Notes under the pieces: generated by a model
The model's database searches: none
Told to the model about the DNA's origin: nothing
Seen by the model: only the letters and a program-made list of their open reading frames with translations
Shown: piece after piece, positions 33,299 through 42,445 of the stretch
How the letters are laid out: every line of letters starts with the position of its first letter
Position numbering within the stretch: position 1 is the first letter of the stretch
DNA from: Clostridiaceae bacterium
Lineage (GTDB): Bacteria > Bacillota > Clostridia > Acetivibrionales > DTU013
DNA: 45,182 bases
Direction of reading: 5' to 3'
Assembly (NCBI GenBank): GCA_012519745.1
Contig: JAAYPO010000079.1
Coordinates: forward strand, 1-45,182
Position numbers and translations under genes: made by a program

Positions 33299-34669
33299 AT
33301 GGGCGAAAAAAGAAGACTGTCTGATAAAAAAGTGTACGCAATCGTTGTCTTAGCCATCGCAGCAATATCTGCATGGGGCATCTACCAGTTCAGACATGCC
33401 GCAGATCTAAGGCAGGAGCTTGACAGCCAGTACAACAGGGCGTTCTATGAAATGGTCGGATATGTGAACAATGTGGAAACACTTCTGGCCAAATCAATGG
33501 TCAGTACTACCACCGACAGAACTGCAATCACGCTGCAGGAGGCATGGAAGCAGGCTGACCTTGCGCAGACGAACCTTGGGCAGCTGCCTGTCTCACAGCC
33601 TGTGCTGGCCAGCACGTCGAAATTCCTCAACCAGGTGGGGGATCTCAGCCTGGCCCTGGACAATCAGAACATAAAGGGCAAGCCCCTCAGTGATGAGCAG
33701 TATGGCATGGTGGAAAAGCTTTATAAGTACTCATCCTCATTAAGTGAAAAGCTCAGGGAACTTCAGGATGATCTGAATGCAGGCCGGCTGAGGTGGGGTG
33801 AGCTTGCCAGCAAGGGGACCAGACTGTTCAGCAAGACAAAGCCGGGAGAAATGATGAAAAAGTTCGAGACAGTGGGAGATAACTTCAAGGATTATCCAAC
33901 GCTGATCTACGACGGTCCGTTTTCAGACCATATGTCAACAGCTGAAGCCCGGGGCCTTACCGGGGACAAAATCAGTGTGGAGAAGGCAAAGGAAAAAGTC
34001 AGGGAGTTCCTGGGGAAGGACCGCGTCCAGGAAGTGAAGGATTCGGGCAAAAGCGATAACGGTCCTATAAAAACTTACAGCTTTCAGGTAAAGCTAAAGG
34101 ACATGCCTGAGGATCAGATGATAAACATAGCTGTCACACAAAAGGGCGGCCACATCGAGTGGATGCTCAGCAACAGGCCGGCAGGCGAATCAAAGCTTGA
34201 TATGGATAAGGCAAAAAAAGCCGGAACAAAGTTTCTGAAGGAAAAAGGCTATGAAAACATGAAGGATACCTATTACATCAAGCAGGACAACACAGCCACC
34301 ATCAATTATGCATATACACAGGATGATGTGACGATATATCCGGACCTGATCAAGCTAAAGATAGCATTGGATACAGGGGAGATAACCGGTATGGAGGCCA
34401 AGACCTACCTGTCCAACCATACCAAACGGGATATACCTGAACCCAAAATTTCCATGGAGGAGGCCAGGAAGAAGATCAACGGGAAAATGGAGGTATTGAG
34501 CTCGGGGCTTGCAATCATCCCCACTAACTACAAAAAGGAGATCTTTTGCTACGAGTTTAAAGGAAAGCTCAACGACAAGGATTTTCTGGTTTATATCAAT
34601 GCCGAAACAGGAGAAGAGGAAGACATACTGATGATAATCGATACGCCAAACGGAGTGCTTACCATGTAG
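33299..34669 (+). CDS. ypeB: Germination protein YpeB
   Basis: A 456-residue protein with one N-terminal membrane helix (about residues 13-28) and a long helical N domain (about 35-180). PepSY-like modules follow to the C terminus: strand-helix repeats around ISVEKAKEKVREFLG, LDMDKAKKAGTKFLKEKGY and ISMEEARKKINGKMEV. YpeB is required for SleB accumulation in spores, and the adjacent sleB-ypeB order is the canonical pair. GGAGGTAGGAAGCA is a strong ribosome binding site. It is convergent with the DnaC-like gene, 24 bases apart. Confidence 0.93.
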   Translation: MGEKRRLSDKKVYAIVVLAIAAISAWGIYQFRHAADLRQELDSQYNRAFYEMVGYVNNVETLLAKSMVSTTTDRTAITLQEAWKQADLAQTNLGQLPVSQPVLASTSKFLNQVGDLSLALDNQNIKGKPLSDEQYGMVEKLYKYSSSLSEKLRELQDDLNAGRLRWGELASKGTRLFSKTKPGEMMKKFETVGDNFKDYPTLIYDGPFSDHMSTAEARGLTGDKISVEKAKEKVREFLGKDRVQEVKDSGKSDNGPIKTYSFQVKLKDMPEDQMINIAVTQKGGHIEWMLSNRPAGESKLDMDKAKKAGTKFLKEKGYENMKDTYYIKQDNTATINYAYTQDDVTIYPDLIKLKIALDTGEITGMEAKTYLSNHTKRDIPEPKISMEEARKKINGKMEVLSSGLAIIPTNYKKEIFCYEFKGKLNDKDFLVYINAETGEEEDILMIIDTPNGVLTM

Positions 34670-34693
34670 ACCGTCCGGCCCGGGATCTGTGCT

Positions 34694-35725
34694 TTAAGCC
34701 TTCTTCATGCGAATATCATCCCCTGCGAAACGGAAAATGTCAAATCCTCCGGTTATTCGTGACACGATCCTTTCATCATAATACTCAAACAGCTTCTTCA
34801 GGTCTATGTTTGTGGCGATGATAGTTTTGCAGGGCTTTTTGATGTCATTTGACATCCTGGTATCGATAATATTAAGCAGCTCTGCATAACGCATGGCTGT
34901 CGGTGATTCGGTACCGAGATCGTCTATTATCAGCAGTTCTGTTTCCAGTATGTTTTTGTACACAGTGGAGTCGCAATCATCATTGTTGTTCGCATTATAC
35001 CTGTACTCATATATGGCATTGAACAGAGCAGGGGCTGTCTGGTAGAGAACGGTGTGTCCGGTTCTCATCAGATCCATTGCCAGACACACGGCCATAAAGG
35101 TTTTGCCGACTCCGGTAGGACCGCAGAAAAGAAGGTTCTTCACATCCGGGTCATCAAAATTATCCAGAAAGCGGCGGCAGTTTTCAAGTATTCCCGTGAT
35201 CTGCCTGCGGGGAGATTTTTTGATACCATACTTCTTTTCATCGACTACATCGGGGTAATATTCAATATTGAAGCATTCCAGCCCGCTATTGCCTGCGATG
35301 CATATATTGGACTGATCATACAGATGGTTTATAAGCATCTGACGGTAGCAAATACAGAGCGTATCGCCTTCTCTGTCCGGTGAACTGACTATGCCGGTAT
35401 CGGAGCACTTTTGACACTCATAGACCGGTTCCAGGCAGTCTGTATCATAGCCGTTGGCTTTCAGCAGATCGAACCGTTCTCTCCTGAGCTGCTCTATAGT
35501 GTCAGAGAGCCGGGCAGCTGCGCTGTCGGAAGGTACTGTTCCCAGAAGTATCGCTTTGTTGTATTTCAACCCTGCCGCATGTATCTCTCCCTCTATTTCC
35601 TCGAGCCGGGGAATGTGGTAATAAAGCGCAGATTTTTTTTCTTCCAGATGCTCCTGAGCCCTTCTTTGCTTTTTTTCATATTCATTTTTTATACGTTGAT
35701 GTATATTGATACCTGTGCCCATCAT
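34694..35725 (-). CDS. DnaC/DnaI-like helicase-loader ATPase
   Basis: A 343-residue AAA+ protein of the DnaC/DnaI/IstB group that loads the replicative helicase. The N-terminal 110 residues are helical, then a zinc-ribbon-like YECQKCSDTG...CICY (about residues 117-140). The ATPase has Walker A GPTGVGKT, Walker B LLIIDDLGTES and a C-terminal TIIATNIDLKKL / RIVSRITGGFDI (sensor and arginine-finger region). ATG at 35725 or 35722, both near AAAGGATCAGA. It lies 68 bases after a DnaD-like gene on the same strand, forming a primosome pair common in Clostridia. Confidence 0.92.
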   Translation of the reverse strand: MMGTGINIHQRIKNEYEKKQRRAQEHLEEKKSALYYHIPRLEEIEGEIHAAGLKYNKAILLGTVPSDSAAARLSDTIEQLRRERFDLLKANGYDTDCLEPVYECQKCSDTGIVSSPDREGDTLCICYRQMLINHLYDQSNICIAGNSGLECFNIEYYPDVVDEKKYGIKKSPRRQITGILENCRRFLDNFDDPDVKNLLFCGPTGVGKTFMAVCLAMDLMRTGHTVLYQTAPALFNAIYEYRYNANNNDDCDSTVYKNILETELLIIDDLGTESPTAMRYAELLNIIDTRMSNDIKKPCKTIIATNIDLKKLFEYYDERIVSRITGGFDIFRFAGDDIRMKKA

Positions 35726-35793
35726 TCTGATCCTTTCAATTAAACCGAACTATCCTTGCTGCTGTGTCCGCCAGATCATAAAATATCCGGAGG

Positions 35794-36774
35794 TCAAACA
35801 TCCTTGTAGAGCTTATCAAAATAGTCATCATCATATTTGCGTTGTTCAAAATTGCCCTTTTGAGGGATCGCCTTTTCCCTTGGCTTGTATTTGCCTGAAT
35901 CGGAAGATTTTTTTGTCCCCTCGGCGGCAGTGATCTCTTCTTTTGTCTTGTATCCCTTTTCATACCAGTTGGTCAGGATTTTGTTGATATACTCAAAGCT
36001 TGGGTTCACAGCCGATGTCGTGCGTTTCAAAGCGAGCTCTATGATGCCGCCGTCATAACCATATTCCGAGACCCATCTTTCAACATATGCCTCTTCATAC
36101 TCCGTTAGGAGGCCTTGCTTCCTGAGCTTCTTGATTATCATACCCCTTATATCCTTTATCTTTTTGGCTTCCATGGAGTACTTATCCAGATCGAAGCTGT
36201 TGCGGATATTCTTGCTGTGCCAGTTATCGGCGACCTTGGCGATATACTGACGGGAAAGGGCTTTGTAGTCATAGCAGTGCTTGAACAGGGCGAACATAAC
36301 GTCTTCCTCAAACTGATACTTATCGAACCATGAGTCAATATCCGTATACCAGGAAGGAGACATAACGCCCTGGAAAAATGCATTGTTTATACTTGAGATA
36401 AAACGGCTGCGCCTTTTGCTTCGTTCACTGCTGAGTTCAGCCTCTTCCGGTGTCGATGTTGTCTTGGCCCGGTACACCTTTTTTATTTCCCGCTCTTTTA
36501 GATCGTTTATGATCATGACATTTTCGTTGGTGCCCCTTGATATCAGGCCGAGCTCTTCGAGACGGACAAGGGCCTGCTTAACGCGGGGCGTCGGCAGCTC
36601 CAGCTTTTTGGCTATATCGTCCGATGAAGGGGTTTTCCTGTATTTGCTCAAAAACAGGCAATATATATATACCTTTATAAAGTCGCTTTCCAGCGACGGT
36701 AAGTATTCCGAGATAAAAACATCCGGAATAAGTGTATCTGAATAAAGTATGGATATGTTTGTATCAAAAACCAT
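35794..36774 (-). CDS. DnaD-domain replication initiation protein
   Basis: A 326-residue protein. The N-terminal part has a winged helix (about residues 25-110; SKYRKTPSSDDIAKKLELPT, VKQALVRLEELGLISRG). A DnaD domain at about residues 215-285 includes YGYDGGIIELALKRTT and the Y-xxx-I-xxx-W-type YINKILTNWYEKGYKT. The last 40 residues are a Lys-rich flexible tail. DnaD-like proteins help open DNA and recruit the helicase loader. GTGAGGTTATCTA precedes the ATG. On the minus strand a perfect TATAAT occurs about 85 bases upstream (ATTATA at 36858-36863). It is cotranscribed with the DnaC-like gene. Confidence 0.92.
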   Translation of the reverse strand: MVFDTNISILYSDTLIPDVFISEYLPSLESDFIKVYIYCLFLSKYRKTPSSDDIAKKLELPTPRVKQALVRLEELGLISRGTNENVMIINDLKEREIKKVYRAKTTSTPEEAELSSERSKRRSRFISSINNAFFQGVMSPSWYTDIDSWFDKYQFEEDVMFALFKHCYDYKALSRQYIAKVADNWHSKNIRNSFDLDKYSMEAKKIKDIRGMIIKKLRKQGLLTEYEEAYVERWVSEYGYDGGIIELALKRTTSAVNPSFEYINKILTNWYEKGYKTKEEITAAEGTKKSSDSGKYKPREKAIPQKGNFEQRKYDDDYFDKLYKDV

Positions 36775-36963
36775 TAGATAACCTCACTGATCTCTATCTG
36801 TATATACTCCGTCACGCTGTATGTCATTGCCCGTCACAGGATGTAGATCCATTATCCATTATAACATACACAGTGTACTATAAAAACTAGAAAAAACCCA
36901 CACCCATGCTCTGGTTTAAATGTGTTAAACCTATAACATCTTTCTTGACCCACATAAATACAG

Positions 36964-36992
36964 TTGATTTTTGGCCCGGAAAGTATTATCAT
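36964..36992 (+). promoter_or_regulatory. Candidate promoter of the tRNA-Arg gene
   Basis: TTGATT (36964-36969), 17 bases, TATCAT (36987-36992). The transcript would begin near 36999, where a perfect 7-bp hairpin (GCACTCT/AGAGTGC, 36999-37016) forms just before the tRNA. Confidence 0.5.
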
Positions 36993-37025
36993 ATATATGC
37001 ACTCTTGACAGAGTGCGGATTATTT

Positions 37026-37102
37026 GCGCCCATAGCTCAACTGGATAGAGCGTCTGGCTACGGACCAGAAGGTTGTGGATTCGATCTCTGCTGGGCGCGC
37101 CA
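37026..37102 (+). tRNA. tRNA-Arg (anticodon ACG)
   Basis: A complete 77-base cloverleaf with encoded CCA: acceptor GCGCCCA/TGGGCGC, D stem GCTC/GAGC, anticodon stem TCTGG/CCAGA with loop CTACGGA (anticodon ACG at 37060-37062), variable loop, T stem GTGGA/TCTGC-type with TTCGATC loop, discriminator G, CCA at 37100-37102. ACG (deaminated to ICG) reads the CGU, CGC and CGA arginine codons. Confidence 0.97.
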
Positions 37103-37105
37103 GAA

Positions 37106-37137
37106 AACCTCGAAGGCATCACAGCTTCGGGGTTTTT
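37106..37137 (+). terminator. Terminator of the tRNA-Arg transcript
   Basis: The stem AACCTCGAAG (37106-37115) pairs with CTTCGGGGTT (37125-37134), with one G-T pair, followed by a T-run. It starts four bases after the tRNA. Confidence 0.9.
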
Positions 37138-37253
37138 CTCTATTTGGTTTTTACGGTTTTCAGAGCCGCATGACCAAGGCTTGTCAACTGTTTGTGACTG
37201 ATGTGACAACAGTGAATTGATGAAAAGGGTTGGCTGTTTCAGTTATTGATAGT

Positions 37254-37281
37254 AAAATACTTGTATATACACTAGTATTTT
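37254..37281. promoter_or_regulatory. Inverted repeat upstream of the aldo/keto reductase
   Basis: AAAATACT (37254-37261) and AGTATTTT (37274-37281) form a perfect 8-bp inverted repeat with a 12-base centre, 33 bases before the start codon. It may be an operator; the factor is unknown. Confidence 0.35.
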
Positions 37282-37314
37282 TGACTAAATAAATCTAGTA
37301 CGGGGGGCATTGGT

Positions 37315-38472
37315 ATGCAGTACAGGAATTTTGGGAAACTTGATCTGAAGGTGTCGGCGCTGGGGTTTGGAGCAATGAGGCTCCCGACAAAGGAAATCAA
37401 GGGCGCCGGCAACAGGCTCGACAGCAACATAGATGAGGATGAGGCCATAAAAATGATCCGGCATGCCATTGACAACGGAGTCAATTATGTTGATACGGCA
37501 TACGGATACCATGGCGGACAAAGTGAGGTACTCACAGGGAAAGCTCTTCAGGACGGATACAGAAATAAAACAATGCTTGCTACAAAATCGCCGGTCTGGT
37601 TCATAAAAAAGCCCGAGGATTTTGACAGACTGCTGGATGAGCAGCTGGGCAAGCTGCAGACGCACTATGTGGATTTCTATCTGCTGCATGCCATCGGCAG
37701 GAATTCGTGGAGGAATATAGTGCTAAAGCACGATGTGCTCCAACGGGCAGAAGCTGCCAAAAAGGCAGGAAAAATAAAGTATCTGGGATTTTCCTTCCAC
37801 GATGGTCTCGATGCGTTCAAGGAGATAGTTGACGGCTATGACAAGTGGGATTTCTGCCAGATACAGTACAACTATATGGACATTGAAAATCAGGCAGGTA
37901 CGGAGGGGTTGAAATACGCGGCCTCAAAGGGTCTTGGGGTTGTCATTATGGAGCCTCTGCTTGGAGGAAGACTTGCCAGGCCTCCGAAGGATATCAAGGC
38001 AATATTTGATGAGGGCGGCAGCGGCAGATCTCCGGCAGACTGGGGCCTGGAGTGGCTGTGGAACCAGCCGGAGGTATCGGTGGTGCTCAGCGGAATGAGC
38101 ACGCTTGAGCAGGTGGAGGAAAATATCCTGTCTGCGGACAGGTCAGGGATCGGAAAATTCAGTCTCAACGAGCTTGATATCATTGAGCGGGTGCGCATGA
38201 AGTATAACGAAAGGGCTGCCATACCCTGTACCGGGTGTAATTATTGCATGCCCTGTCCGAATGATGTCAATATACCAAGGAATTTTTCCCTGTACAACGA
38301 TGGTGTTATACATGAGGATATAGAAGGAGCAGCCGTCTCGTACAACAATTTTTTCAACGAGTCAAATCGTGCAGACAAATGTGTTGATTGCAGGATATGC
38401 GAGGACAAATGCCCCCAGACGATACCGATCAGCCAATGGCTGCAGAAGGTAAATGAAACGCTGAGGAAATAG
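37315..38472 (+). CDS. Ferredoxin-type aldo/keto reductase
   Basis: A 385-residue protein. Residues 1-290 are an aldo/keto reductase TIM barrel: FGKLDLKVSALGFGAMRLP at the start, DTAYGYHGGQSE with the catalytic Asp and Tyr, LATKSP with the Lys and YLLHAI with the His. Residues about 300-385 form an iron-sulfur region with CTGCNYCMPCP and CVDCRICEDKCPQ, enough Cys for [4Fe-4S] clusters. This C-terminal extension is typical of anaerobe oxidoreductases thought to take electrons from ferredoxin. GGGGGG precedes the ATG closely. It ends at its own terminator. Substrate unknown. Confidence 0.92.
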   Translation: MQYRNFGKLDLKVSALGFGAMRLPTKEIKGAGNRLDSNIDEDEAIKMIRHAIDNGVNYVDTAYGYHGGQSEVLTGKALQDGYRNKTMLATKSPVWFIKKPEDFDRLLDEQLGKLQTHYVDFYLLHAIGRNSWRNIVLKHDVLQRAEAAKKAGKIKYLGFSFHDGLDAFKEIVDGYDKWDFCQIQYNYMDIENQAGTEGLKYAASKGLGVVIMEPLLGGRLARPPKDIKAIFDEGGSGRSPADWGLEWLWNQPEVSVVLSGMSTLEQVEENILSADRSGIGKFSLNELDIIERVRMKYNERAAIPCTGCNYCMPCPNDVNIPRNFSLYNDGVIHEDIEGAAVSYNNFFNESNRADKCVDCRICEDKCPQTIPISQWLQKVNETLRK

Positions 38473-38496
38473 GCTGCAGATATGTGAATGTATGTA

Positions 38497-38526
38497 AAAC
38501 CCGGTCCGAAAAACAGACCGGTTTTT
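38497..38526 (+). terminator. Terminator of the aldo/keto reductase gene
   Basis: CCGGTC (38501-38506) pairs with GACCGG (38516-38521), flanked by AAA and TTTTT; one extra C bulges in the 5' arm. Confidence 0.8.
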
Positions 38527-38578
38527 ATTATGCTGTCAGATCAATAGCATCGGATGGTATGACTATTGAAGAAGAGCC

Positions 38579-39934
<1,356 letters not shown>

Positions 39935-40118
39935 TTACTGAAAAAATCACATATTACGGATTTGCTGTCTCCGTATTGCAGTATTTCTGTTTATGATAGA
40001 TCAGATGCCTTTTGTGAAATTGTTGCTGCACAATCCTTCATATTGGTAAAAGATCCTCAAACGGCAACTGCTTCCTTCAAAGACCTGTAACACACTCAAA
40101 TTACTGCTTTACTATAAT

Positions 40119-40148
40119 AATATATACGCATTACTATAGCTTTGTCAA
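40119..40148 (-). promoter_or_regulatory. Sigma-A-type promoter of gdhA
   Basis: On the minus strand TTGACA (complement of 40143-40148) and TATATT (complement of 40119-40124) are separated by 18 bases. Confidence 0.65.
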
Positions 40149-40173
40149 GAAAAATATGAAGGAAATGTTAGAC

Positions 40174-40237
40174 GGAAATTGCATAATGCATCCTGCTCCT
40201 TCTGTGCATTATTACAATTTACTACAGGAAATTGCAT
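40174..40237. repeat. Direct and inverted repeats upstream of the response regulator
   Basis: GGAAATTGCAT occurs at 40174-40184 and again at 40227-40237, 53 bases apart (about five helical turns). Between them ATAATGCA (40183-40190) and TGCATTAT (40205-40212) form an 8-bp inverted repeat. These may be binding sites for the downstream AraC-type regulator (inference). Confidence 0.5.
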
Positions 40238-40323
40238 GAATTTATTATAGTGTTATATGTTATTACGGTTTCCAATATGGTAATATATTTAAAGTAAATG
40301 TCGTAATTTGTTGAGGTGAGAAT

Positions 40324-41421
40324 TTGTTCAGGGTATTGCTTGTGGACGATATGGAAATAAGCCGCAGACAGGTCAGGAGACTTGATCTGTGGAATGGTGC
40401 GACGAATTTCTCTATAGCGGCAGAAGCTCAAAATGGGCAAGAGGCGTTGAATCTGCTGAAGCAGGAACAATTCGATCTGATCATAACAGATATAAAAATG
40501 CCAAAGATCGACGGTATCGAGCTGCTTCGGGAAACGGCGGAAAAAGAACTTTGTCCCTGCGTTGTTCTGCTGAGTGACTATGAAGACTTCTCTTTTGCAA
40601 AGCAGGGAATACTGCATGGTGCATTCGACTATCTTGGAAAGCCTCCGGAATACGAGGCAATGAAGGATATGCTCAAAAGGGTGGAGCAGTTTCTAGTCAA
40701 AAAGAAAAAGGAGGACGAGCTCGTTAAAAGCCTGGAAGAGAAGCTTGAAGAAAAAATCGAGGATGCGTTTCCGTCGGCAGAGCTTGAGCATTTAATAGAA
40801 GCTGCCAAGGGAAAGCAGCCTGATATAACGGCGGCAGCAAACAGGCTGACGGAGTCGATATCAGCGCTTTTTGGGGACGATGTCATAAAGACAAGCACAG
40901 CGCTGAAAAAATCAATGTCAGAACTGATTTCACAGCTAAGGTCGCATTTTGCCTGGATGTGTAAATTCATTGACTGTAATAAGTATAAAGGATTTGATTA
41001 TGTCACAATGGGTGACACACAGTCAGCCTTTGAGGCCTTTGGTGCCGCCGTAGGTGAAATGACCGGAGAAATCGGCAGGCTTGAGTACGGCAATTCGGAA
41101 AGCCAGATAGAGTACAAAATTTGCCGGTATGTACTGGAAAATGTAGATAACGAAATCTCCATCGAGGGAATTGCGAAGGTGCTGTATATGAACCGAAAGT
41201 ACATTAGTGAGGTTTTCAGGCAGAGAACAGGTGAGCTGCTGATCGACTATATCACCAGGGTGAAAATGACCCGGGCTGCACGCCTGCTTTTGCAAAGCGG
41301 CCAGAAAACATATGAGATAGCTTTACAGTTGGGTTACCGGGATACGGAATATTTTAGCAGGCTTTTCAAGAAGCATATGGGAGTCAACCCAAGTCATTAC
41401 AGGAATATGACAACTCATTAG
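40324..41421 (+). CDS. YesN-type response regulator with AraC DNA-binding domain
   Basis: A 365-residue protein with a TTG start behind GAGGTGAG. Residues 1-120 form a receiver domain: acidic pair D8/D9, phosphoacceptor D56 in IITDIKMP, and the conserved Lys near 105 in YLGKPPE. The middle (about 125-255) is a helical linker. Residues about 260-365 are an AraC/XylS double HTH (YLxNRKYISEVFRQRTGELL-type first helix pair, and the DTEYFSRLFKKHMGVNPSHYR signature). Such regulators usually work with a sensor kinase of the YesM type, which is not adjacent, so this is an orphan in the window. Possible binding repeats lie upstream. Confidence 0.92.
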   Translation: MFRVLLVDDMEISRRQVRRLDLWNGATNFSIAAEAQNGQEALNLLKQEQFDLIITDIKMPKIDGIELLRETAEKELCPCVVLLSDYEDFSFAKQGILHGAFDYLGKPPEYEAMKDMLKRVEQFLVKKKKEDELVKSLEEKLEEKIEDAFPSAELEHLIEAAKGKQPDITAAANRLTESISALFGDDVIKTSTALKKSMSELISQLRSHFAWMCKFIDCNKYKGFDYVTMGDTQSAFEAFGAAVGEMTGEIGRLEYGNSESQIEYKICRYVLENVDNEISIEGIAKVLYMNRKYISEVFRQRTGELLIDYITRVKMTRAARLLLQSGQKTYEIALQLGYRDTEYFSRLFKKHMGVNPSHYRNMTTH

Positions 41422-41447
41422 TCATTATCTGACAAAATTCGGGGTAT

Positions 41448-41476
41448 TTGCTAGAAATAATTCATTAAAATATAAT
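41448..41476 (+). promoter_or_regulatory. Promoter directly in front of a terminator-like hairpin
   Basis: TTGCTA (41448-41453), 17 bases, TATAAT (41471-41476). The start point near 41483 falls at the beginning of the hairpin at 41482-41519. Confidence 0.65.
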
Positions 41477-41481
41477 TTTTT

Positions 41482-41527
41482 ACAAGGTATTATAAGTAAG
41501 GGATAATATGATACCTTGTTTTTTTAT
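41482..41527 (+). terminator. Terminator hairpin, possibly also a leader attenuator
   Basis: The stem ACAAGGTAT (41482-41490) pairs with ATACCTTGT (41511-41519), with further TAT/ATA pairing inside, followed by an eight-base T-run. It would end the response-regulator transcript, but it also lies immediately after the promoter at 41448-41476 and about 80 bases before the CheY-like gene. Confidence 0.8.
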
Positions 41528-41607
41528 TGCAATAAGGTGCGGCATATGTTGCCGGTCCGATGGAATACCCGGTAATAAGATGTAGAAAACAAGAATGGTG
41601 GATGAGT

Positions 41608-42000
41608 ATGGACAATGGGGCTGTACTGTCGGTTGTCGTTGTAGAGGATTCACAATTTTTTGCGGATCTGGCTATAAGGATACTGAGAAGAAGCGGGTTG
41701 AACTTCAAAAGCAGAATAGTATCATCCAGACCTGCACTGCAAAAAGCACTAAAGGAAGACCGGTGCGATATTATTTTGAGTGATAATGCTATGCCCGGAC
41801 TAAATGCTTTGGGCGCTCTCGAGATAAAAAACAACATTTGCAGTAAGATACCGTTTGTTATAGTATCCGAAGACGTGAGTCAGAATGAACTGGAAGAGGC
41901 TTTCGAAAAAGGCTGTGATTCCTACCTTCCCAAAGAGAGGATCACAGATTTGCCGGAGGTCGTAAGACAGGTTCTGCGCGCTTCGGAATCTAAAACATAG
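41608..42000 (+). CDS. Single-domain response regulator (CheY-like receiver)
   Basis: A 130-residue receiver domain without output domain: acidic pair E13/D14, phosphoacceptor D59 in IILSDNAMPG, conserved Ser/Thr in FVIVSED and the Lys near 104 in YLPKERI. The ATG at 41608 is chosen because GGTGG lies six bases before it; the track from 41560 would give an atypical Cys/Trp-rich extension. It lies 45 bases before an AbrB-type regulator and upstream of a c-di-GMP signalling gene, suggesting a small signalling operon. The kinase is not present here. Confidence 0.88.
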   Translation: MDNGAVLSVVVVEDSQFFADLAIRILRRSGLNFKSRIVSSRPALQKALKEDRCDIILSDNAMPGLNALGALEIKNNICSKIPFVIVSEDVSQNELEEAFEKGCDSYLPKERITDLPEVVRQVLRASESKT

Positions 42001-42045
42001 AAGCTAAGATGCAGCAACATACGCAACTTGAAAGGGGGTGAAGGT

Positions 42046-42285
42046 ATGAAGTCCACTGGTATAGTGAGAAAGGTTGATGAACTGGGAAGAGTGGTTCTGC
42101 CGATAGAGCTGAGAAGAACACTGGACATTGCTGAGAAGGATGCTCTTGAGATTTTTATCGATGGTGCAAATATCATTTTGAAAAAATATGAACCGGCTTG
42201 CATATTCTGTGGTGATGCCAAGGACGTCATTAACTATAAGGGCAAAAACATCTGCTCTGTTTGTATGAAGGAGCTCAAGGGCTAG
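42046..42285 (+). CDS. AbrB/SpoVT-type transition-state regulator with C-terminal CxxC pair
   Basis: A 79-residue protein. Residues 1-50 are the swapped-hairpin AbrB fold: MKSTGIVRKVDELGRVVLPIE and LRRTLDIAEKDALEIFIDG. Residues 55-76 contain CIFCGD...ICSVC, two CxxC pairs that could bind zinc. AbrB-type proteins are DNA-binding regulators of the exponential-to-stationary transition and sporulation. AAAGGGGGTGAAGGT precedes the ATG; the upstream TTG at 42028 overlaps that site and is rejected. It sits between the receiver-only protein and the c-di-GMP gene. Confidence 0.9.
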   Translation: MKSTGIVRKVDELGRVVLPIELRRTLDIAEKDALEIFIDGANIILKKYEPACIFCGDAKDVINYKGKNICSVCMKELKG

Positions 42286-42315
42286 ATTCCTGCAGATATC
42301 CTGATTACTATTGAT

Positions 42316-42424
42316 AGAAGCAATTTGTTCTGTCATGCATAATGGAGGGCAAATTGCTTCTGTTATGACGTACTGTTTATCAGTATGCACACTTCAGCGG
42401 GGATGGCCGTGTCTGCCGCCCCGC
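42316..42424 (+). ncRNA. Structured untranslated leader between abrB and the c-di-GMP gene (candidate)
   Basis: A perfect 12-bp inverted repeat, AGAAGCAATTTG (42316-42327) with its complement at 42350-42361, extendable to 15 bp with G-T pairs, has a 22-base loop containing GGAGGG. A second GC-rich hairpin follows: GCGGGG (42397-42402) with CCCCGC (42419-42424), with an inner GGC/GCC. Neither has a T-run. I could not match it to c-di-GMP riboswitch classes. It may be a terminator, a leader or a cis-acting RNA; calling it a non-coding RNA element is tentative. Confidence 0.4.
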
Positions 42425-42445
42425 AATAACAAGTGTGAAAGACTT

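Noticed and set aside
42286-42445. Known c-di-GMP riboswitch upstream of the GGDEF-EAL gene
   Set aside because: The inverted repeats do not show the conserved core sequences of the c-di-GMP-I or -II classes that I know.
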